NCBI GenBank assembly: GCA_030589055.1 | Contig: JAUUWK010000047.1 | Coordinates: forward strand, 1-7,485 | DNA from: Candidatus Bathyarchaeota archaeon | GTDB taxonomy: Archaea; Thermoproteota; Bathyarchaeia; Bathyarchaeales; Bathycorpusculaceae | DNA: 7,485 bases | Direction of reading: 5' to 3' | Shown: positions 4,782 to 7,485 of the stretch, piece by piece | Layout of the letters: each line of letters begins with the position of its first letter | Numbering within the stretch: position 1 is the first letter of the stretch | Translations under genes and position numbers: made by a program | The notes under the pieces: generated by a model | Databases searched by the model: none | What the model was told of the DNA's origin: nothing | Seen by the model: only the letters and a program-made list of their open reading frames with translations

Positions 4782-6920
4782 ATGGAAACGAATGAAGAGG
4801 AACTAAGGATTGGAGTTTTCGTCTGCCACTGTGGCTTCAACATTGGTGGAGTGATCGATGTCCCAGCAGTTGCGGAGTATGCCAAAACTTTGCCTAATGT
4901 TGTTTGCGCTGAACAAGACCTTTACATGTGCTCATCCGCTGGATTAAACCTAATCAAAGAATGCATGGAAAAGCATAATCTGAACCGCGTTATTGTTGCA
5001 TCTTGCACGCCTGCAACCCATGAACCTCTTTTTAGAAAGACATGCGAAGAAGCAGGATTAAACAAGTACCTTTTTGAAATGGTCAATATACGAGAGCATT
5101 CTTCATGGGTTCACATGCATTATCCAAAAGAAGCAACAGAGAAAGCTAAAGATCTCATCAGAATGGCTGTCGCAAAAGCAACCTATCTTGAACCGCAGAT
5201 AGAGCCGGAACTCGAGATAAACCCTTCAGCTTTGGTGATAGGCGGCGGAATAGCTGGGATGACTGCAGCCATGTCCCTTGCAAGACAAGGCTTCACTGTT
5301 CACTTAGCTGAGAAGGAAGCGGAACTCGGTGGAATGCTCAGATACTTGCATAAGTTGCAGCCTACTGAGCGTGATGCTTCAGAGGTTCTTCGAGAGGCCG
5401 TTATAGCCGTTAAGGCTAATACAAGTATACATCTCCACGTGTCAACCCTTGTTAAGGAAATAGATGGGTTCATCGGAAACTTTAACGTAATGCTTCAAAA
5501 GGGCGGCTCAAGCGAACTTGAGCAAATCAATGTGGGAACAATAATCGTAGCGACGGGAGCTGATGTGTTCAAGCCTGTGGAAATGTACGGATACAAGGAA
5601 AACGAAAACGTTGTGACACAGCTTGAACTTGAACAGCTTCTCAAAAAGGGCGAACTGAAAGAACCTGAAAAAATTATTATGATCCAATGTGTCGGGGCCA
5701 GAGAAAAAACTGGCAGAACCTACTGTTCAAGAATATGTTGTATGGTAGCCCTTAACAACGCTCTGCTTCTCAAGAAATTGTATCCAGATGTTGAAATCAA
5801 CATTCTTTTCCGCGACCTACAAACCTACGGTGAATATGAGGATTTTTACCGTGAAGCAAGGTTGAACTTCATCAATTTCATCCGTTATGATCCGGATAGA
5901 CCTCCCAAAGTTACCTCACAACCTGATGGAAAGTTACCCGTTACGGTTTATGACGCTTATTTAGGTGCTGACATTGAACTAAGTAGTGACTTAGTTGTTT
6001 TATCCACGCCTTTAGTTCAGCATGAAGAGGGGAGAAAACTTTCTCCTGTACTTAGGGTGCCTTTGGGTGCTGACGGCTTCTTTTTTGAGGCTCATCCTAA
6101 ACTTAGGCCTGTCGACTTCATGTCAGATGGCATATATGTTTGCGGCACAGCTCATGGACCGAAGGATGTGACTGAAAGCATTACTCAAGCTTATGCTGCA
6201 GCCTCTAGAGCAGGTATTCCTATGGCTCTAGGAAAGATAAAAGCTGGAGCCATTAAAGCAACAGTTGATAAGGAGATTTGTGTCAACTGTGATGCTTGTG
6301 AGGTTTCATGTATTTTTAACGCGGTTGAAGCTGAACCCTTTGGGTTGCCCAGTATTATTGAGGCTAACTGCAAGGGCTGTGGTGTCTGCGCAGCGGAATG
6401 CCCCATGGGGGCTATGCAGCTTGTGCACTTTACGGATGAGCAGATTGTCGCAACAATTGAAGCCCTATTCAAGACGAAGAAGCCAGTTAATTCAGGCGAG
6501 AGTCTTGAACCTTTAGTTTTGTGTTTTGCTTGCCAATGGTGTTCTTATGGTGCTGCTGACCTTGCGGGTGTTTCAAGAATTCAGTATCCGCCGAATGTTC
6601 GAATCTTAAGGGTTCCCTGCAGCGGTAGAGTGGATGTGCTTCATGTTCTAAAGGCTTTTCAGAGCGGTGCTGATGGAGTTATCATTACGGGCTGCCATAT
6701 AGGCGACTGTCACTACATAGACGGTAACGTTAAAGCCAAAGACAGAGTCGACATACTTAAGAAATCTCTGGGAGTCCTCAGTATAGACCCGGAACGCTTT
6801 GAAATGGATTTTGCTTCGTCTTCTGAAGGTCAAAGATTTGCAACTATGATGACGGATTTTGTGGAGAAGATACGGAGGCTGGGACCAAACCCTTTAAGGG
6901 TTAAGAAAGGAGGCGACTAA
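4782..6920 (+). CDS. hdrA: HdrA–MvhD fusion, electron-bifurcating Hdr-like subunit
   Basis: A 712-residue protein with four parts. Residues 9-140 form the HdrA N-terminal domain (RIGVFVCHCGFNIGGVIDV at 9-27, with Cys15, Cys17, Cys42, Cys50 and Cys75). Residues 147-490 form an FAD domain (LVIGGGIAGM at 151-160, IQCVGAR at 301-307, TYCSRICCM at 313-321, CGTAHGPKDVTESITQAYAA at 454-473). Residues 493-548 form a 2[4Fe-4S] ferredoxin domain (Cys500/503/506/510 and Cys530/533/536/540). Residues 575-700 form an MvhD/FrhD/FlpD-type domain (CFACQWC at 581-587, Cys613, GCHIGDCHYIDGN at 637-649). MvhD normally relays electrons from a hydrogenase or dehydrogenase to HdrA; the same fusion occurs in HdrA2-type and QmoB-type proteins. 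The FAD domain lacks the cysteine insert and inserted ferredoxin found in the upstream HdrA. The next gene's ribosome site lies in its last codons. Confidence 0.92.
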   Translation: METNEEELRIGVFVCHCGFNIGGVIDVPAVAEYAKTLPNVVCAEQDLYMCSSAGLNLIKECMEKHNLNRVIVASCTPATHEPLFRKTCEEAGLNKYLFEMVNIREHSSWVHMHYPKEATEKAKDLIRMAVAKATYLEPQIEPELEINPSALVIGGGIAGMTAAMSLARQGFTVHLAEKEAELGGMLRYLHKLQPTERDASEVLREAVIAVKANTSIHLHVSTLVKEIDGFIGNFNVMLQKGGSSELEQINVGTIIVATGADVFKPVEMYGYKENENVVTQLELEQLLKKGELKEPEKIIMIQCVGAREKTGRTYCSRICCMVALNNALLLKKLYPDVEINILFRDLQTYGEYEDFYREARLNFINFIRYDPDRPPKVTSQPDGKLPVTVYDAYLGADIELSSDLVVLSTPLVQHEEGRKLSPVLRVPLGADGFFFEAHPKLRPVDFMSDGIYVCGTAHGPKDVTESITQAYAAASRAGIPMALGKIKAGAIKATVDKEICVNCDACEVSCIFNAVEAEPFGLPSIIEANCKGCGVCAAECPMGAMQLVHFTDEQIVATIEALFKTKKPVNSGESLEPLVLCFACQWCSYGAADLAGVSRIQYPPNVRILRVPCSGRVDVLHVLKAFQSGADGVIITGCHIGDCHYIDGNVKAKDRVDILKKSLGVLSIDPERFEMDFASSSEGQRFATMMTDFVEKIRRLGPNPLRVKKGGD
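6909..6913 (+). promoter_or_regulatory. Strong Shine-Dalgarno site in front of a CTG start
   Basis: GGAGG (within AAAGGAGG at 6906-6913) is the strongest ribosome site in the window and lies eight nt before CTG 6922. It is inside the last codons of the HdrA–MvhD gene, which suggests translational coupling. No ATG, GTG or TTG occurs in the reading frame between the in-frame TAA at 6895-6897 and GTG 7075. Confidence 0.7.
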
Positions 6921-6921
6921 C

Positions 6922-7485
6922 CTGTATAAGATAGTAACAAAACGGGAACTGGTTCCCCACACTAACCTGTTCGAGTTTTCAGCCAAGGAAATAGCTGCGA
7001 AGATCAGACCCGGACAATTCATAATTCTGAGAATAAATGAAGATGGAGAAAGGATTCCGCTTACCGTTGCTGGTGTGGATGTTGAAAAGGGGACAATAAC
7101 GGTGGTCTGCCACGAAGTTGGCAAATCAACGAAACAACTTGGAAAACTGAAGGAAGGGGATTATATTCTGGACTTGTTGGGTCCTTTGGGAAAGCCTGCT
7201 GAAATCGAAAAGTTTGGGACTGTATTGTGTGTTGGTGGTGGGGTGATGGTGGCTCCCTTGCATTTTCAGGCTAAAGCCTTTCATGAAGCAGGTAATAAGG
7301 TTATTGGGGTTGTTGGCGCTAGGACTGGAAGCCACGTGATTTTTGAAGATGAAATGCAAGAAGTGTGTGATGAGCTTTATGTAGCTACGGATGATGGAAC
7401 AAAGGGCTACACGGGGCTTGGCTTCCTTGGGGATTTGCTTAAGGAGAGGAAGATTGACCGCGTTGTGGTCATGGGGCCTATTGTC
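6922..7485 (+). CDS. NfnA/SudB-like FAD- and NAD(P)-binding oxidoreductase subunit (partial, CTG start)
   Basis: 188 codons are open to the right edge; the C-terminus is missing. The protein belongs to the ferredoxin-NADP reductase-like group that includes NfnA (NADH-dependent reduced-ferredoxin:NADP oxidoreductase, small subunit), sulfide dehydrogenase SudB and the dihydroorotate dehydrogenase subunit PyrK. Visible are the start YKIVTKREL (2-10), PGQFIILR (30-37), the FAD motif RIPLTVAG (44-51), LGPLGKP (86-92), the NAD(P) Rossmann motif GGGVMVAPLHF (105-115), GART (132-135), TDDGTKG (156-162) and VVMGPIV (182-188). The Cys-rich 2Fe-2S tail expected after this lies beyond the edge. The family's N-terminal MYKI aligns with CTG-YKI here, so initiation at CTG is inferred, backed by GGAGG eight nt upstream. 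One base separates it from the HdrA–MvhD stop, so it probably delivers or takes NAD(P)H electrons for that complex. Confidence 0.88.
   Translation, partial: MYKIVTKRELVPHTNLFEFSAKEIAAKIRPGQFIILRINEDGERIPLTVAGVDVEKGTITVVCHEVGKSTKQLGKLKEGDYILDLLGPLGKPAEIEKFGTVLCVGGGVMVAPLHFQAKAFHEAGNKVIGVVGARTGSHVIFEDEMQEVCDELYVATDDGTKGYTGLGFLGDLLKERKIDRVVVMGPIV

Noticed and set aside
3495..5260. Identical 15-nt string GGAATAGCTGGGATG at 3495-3509 and 5246-5260 as a DNA repeat
   Set aside because: Both copies encode the same FAD-binding GIAGM motif in paralogous HdrA proteins; the match reflects shared ancestry and coding constraint, not a separate repeat element.
4782..6920. Identification of the operon as qmoAB
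   Set aside because: The sizes and the MvhD fusion fit QmoA/QmoB, but the N-terminal CHCG domain is typical of HdrA, no QmoC-like membrane subunit or sulfate-reduction genes are visible, and the following gene is NfnA-like.
1..7485. CRISPR array, insertion sequence, tRNA or rRNA genes
   Set aside because: No regularly spaced repeats, terminal inverted repeats with a transposase, cloverleaf-like sequence or conserved rRNA segments were seen on either strand.

Overview
The window looks like a chromosomal segment of an anaerobic archaeon. The evidence is an AbrB–PhoU regulator of the archaeal type, AT-rich TATA-box-like elements upstream of genes, GAGG-type Shine-Dalgarno sites, a methylene-tetrahydromethanopterin-dehydrogenase-like protein and two HdrA-family flavoproteins. 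This gene mix fits uncultured TACK archaea such as Bathyarchaeia, but that placement is inference from gene content only.

Layout. Positions 1-210 carry the C-terminal end of an unrecognised, strongly basic protein entering from the left. Positions 211-483 contain no gene I can support, apart from the promoter and ribosome site of the next gene. An AbrB–PhoU protein (484-1500, +) is convergent, with a 7-nt gap, to a large fusion gene (1508-3226, -). The fusion joins an N-terminal domain resembling the TraB/GumN superfamily to a complete MtdB-like NAD(P)-dependent methylene-H4MPT dehydrogenase. An AT-rich divergent promoter region (3227-3463) holds several TATA-like boxes, three perfect 10-nt palindromes and a 14-nt direct repeat. 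It separates the fusion gene from a tightly packed plus-strand operon: a short HdrA-like flavoprotein (start near 3464, to 4777), an HdrA–MvhD fusion (4782-6920), and an NfnA/SudB-like FAD/NAD(P)-binding subunit (from 6922, running off the right edge). This last gene has no ATG, GTG or TTG where the family's N-terminus lies and appears to start at CTG, behind a strong GGAGG site.

How the genes may work together. The three plus-strand products make a plausible electron-transfer complex. The NfnA-like subunit would exchange electrons with NAD(P)H, the MvhD domain would relay them, and the two HdrA flavin centres would split or combine electrons between ferredoxin and another acceptor. No hydrogenase, HdrB or HdrC gene is visible, although the operon continues beyond the window. 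The divergent fusion could supply or consume NAD(P)H at the methylene/methenyl step of the methyl branch of the Wood-Ljungdahl pathway. The most unusual items are the TraB-like–MtdB fusion, the complementary pair of HdrA proteins, and the run of non-ATG starts (TTG, probable TTG, CTG).
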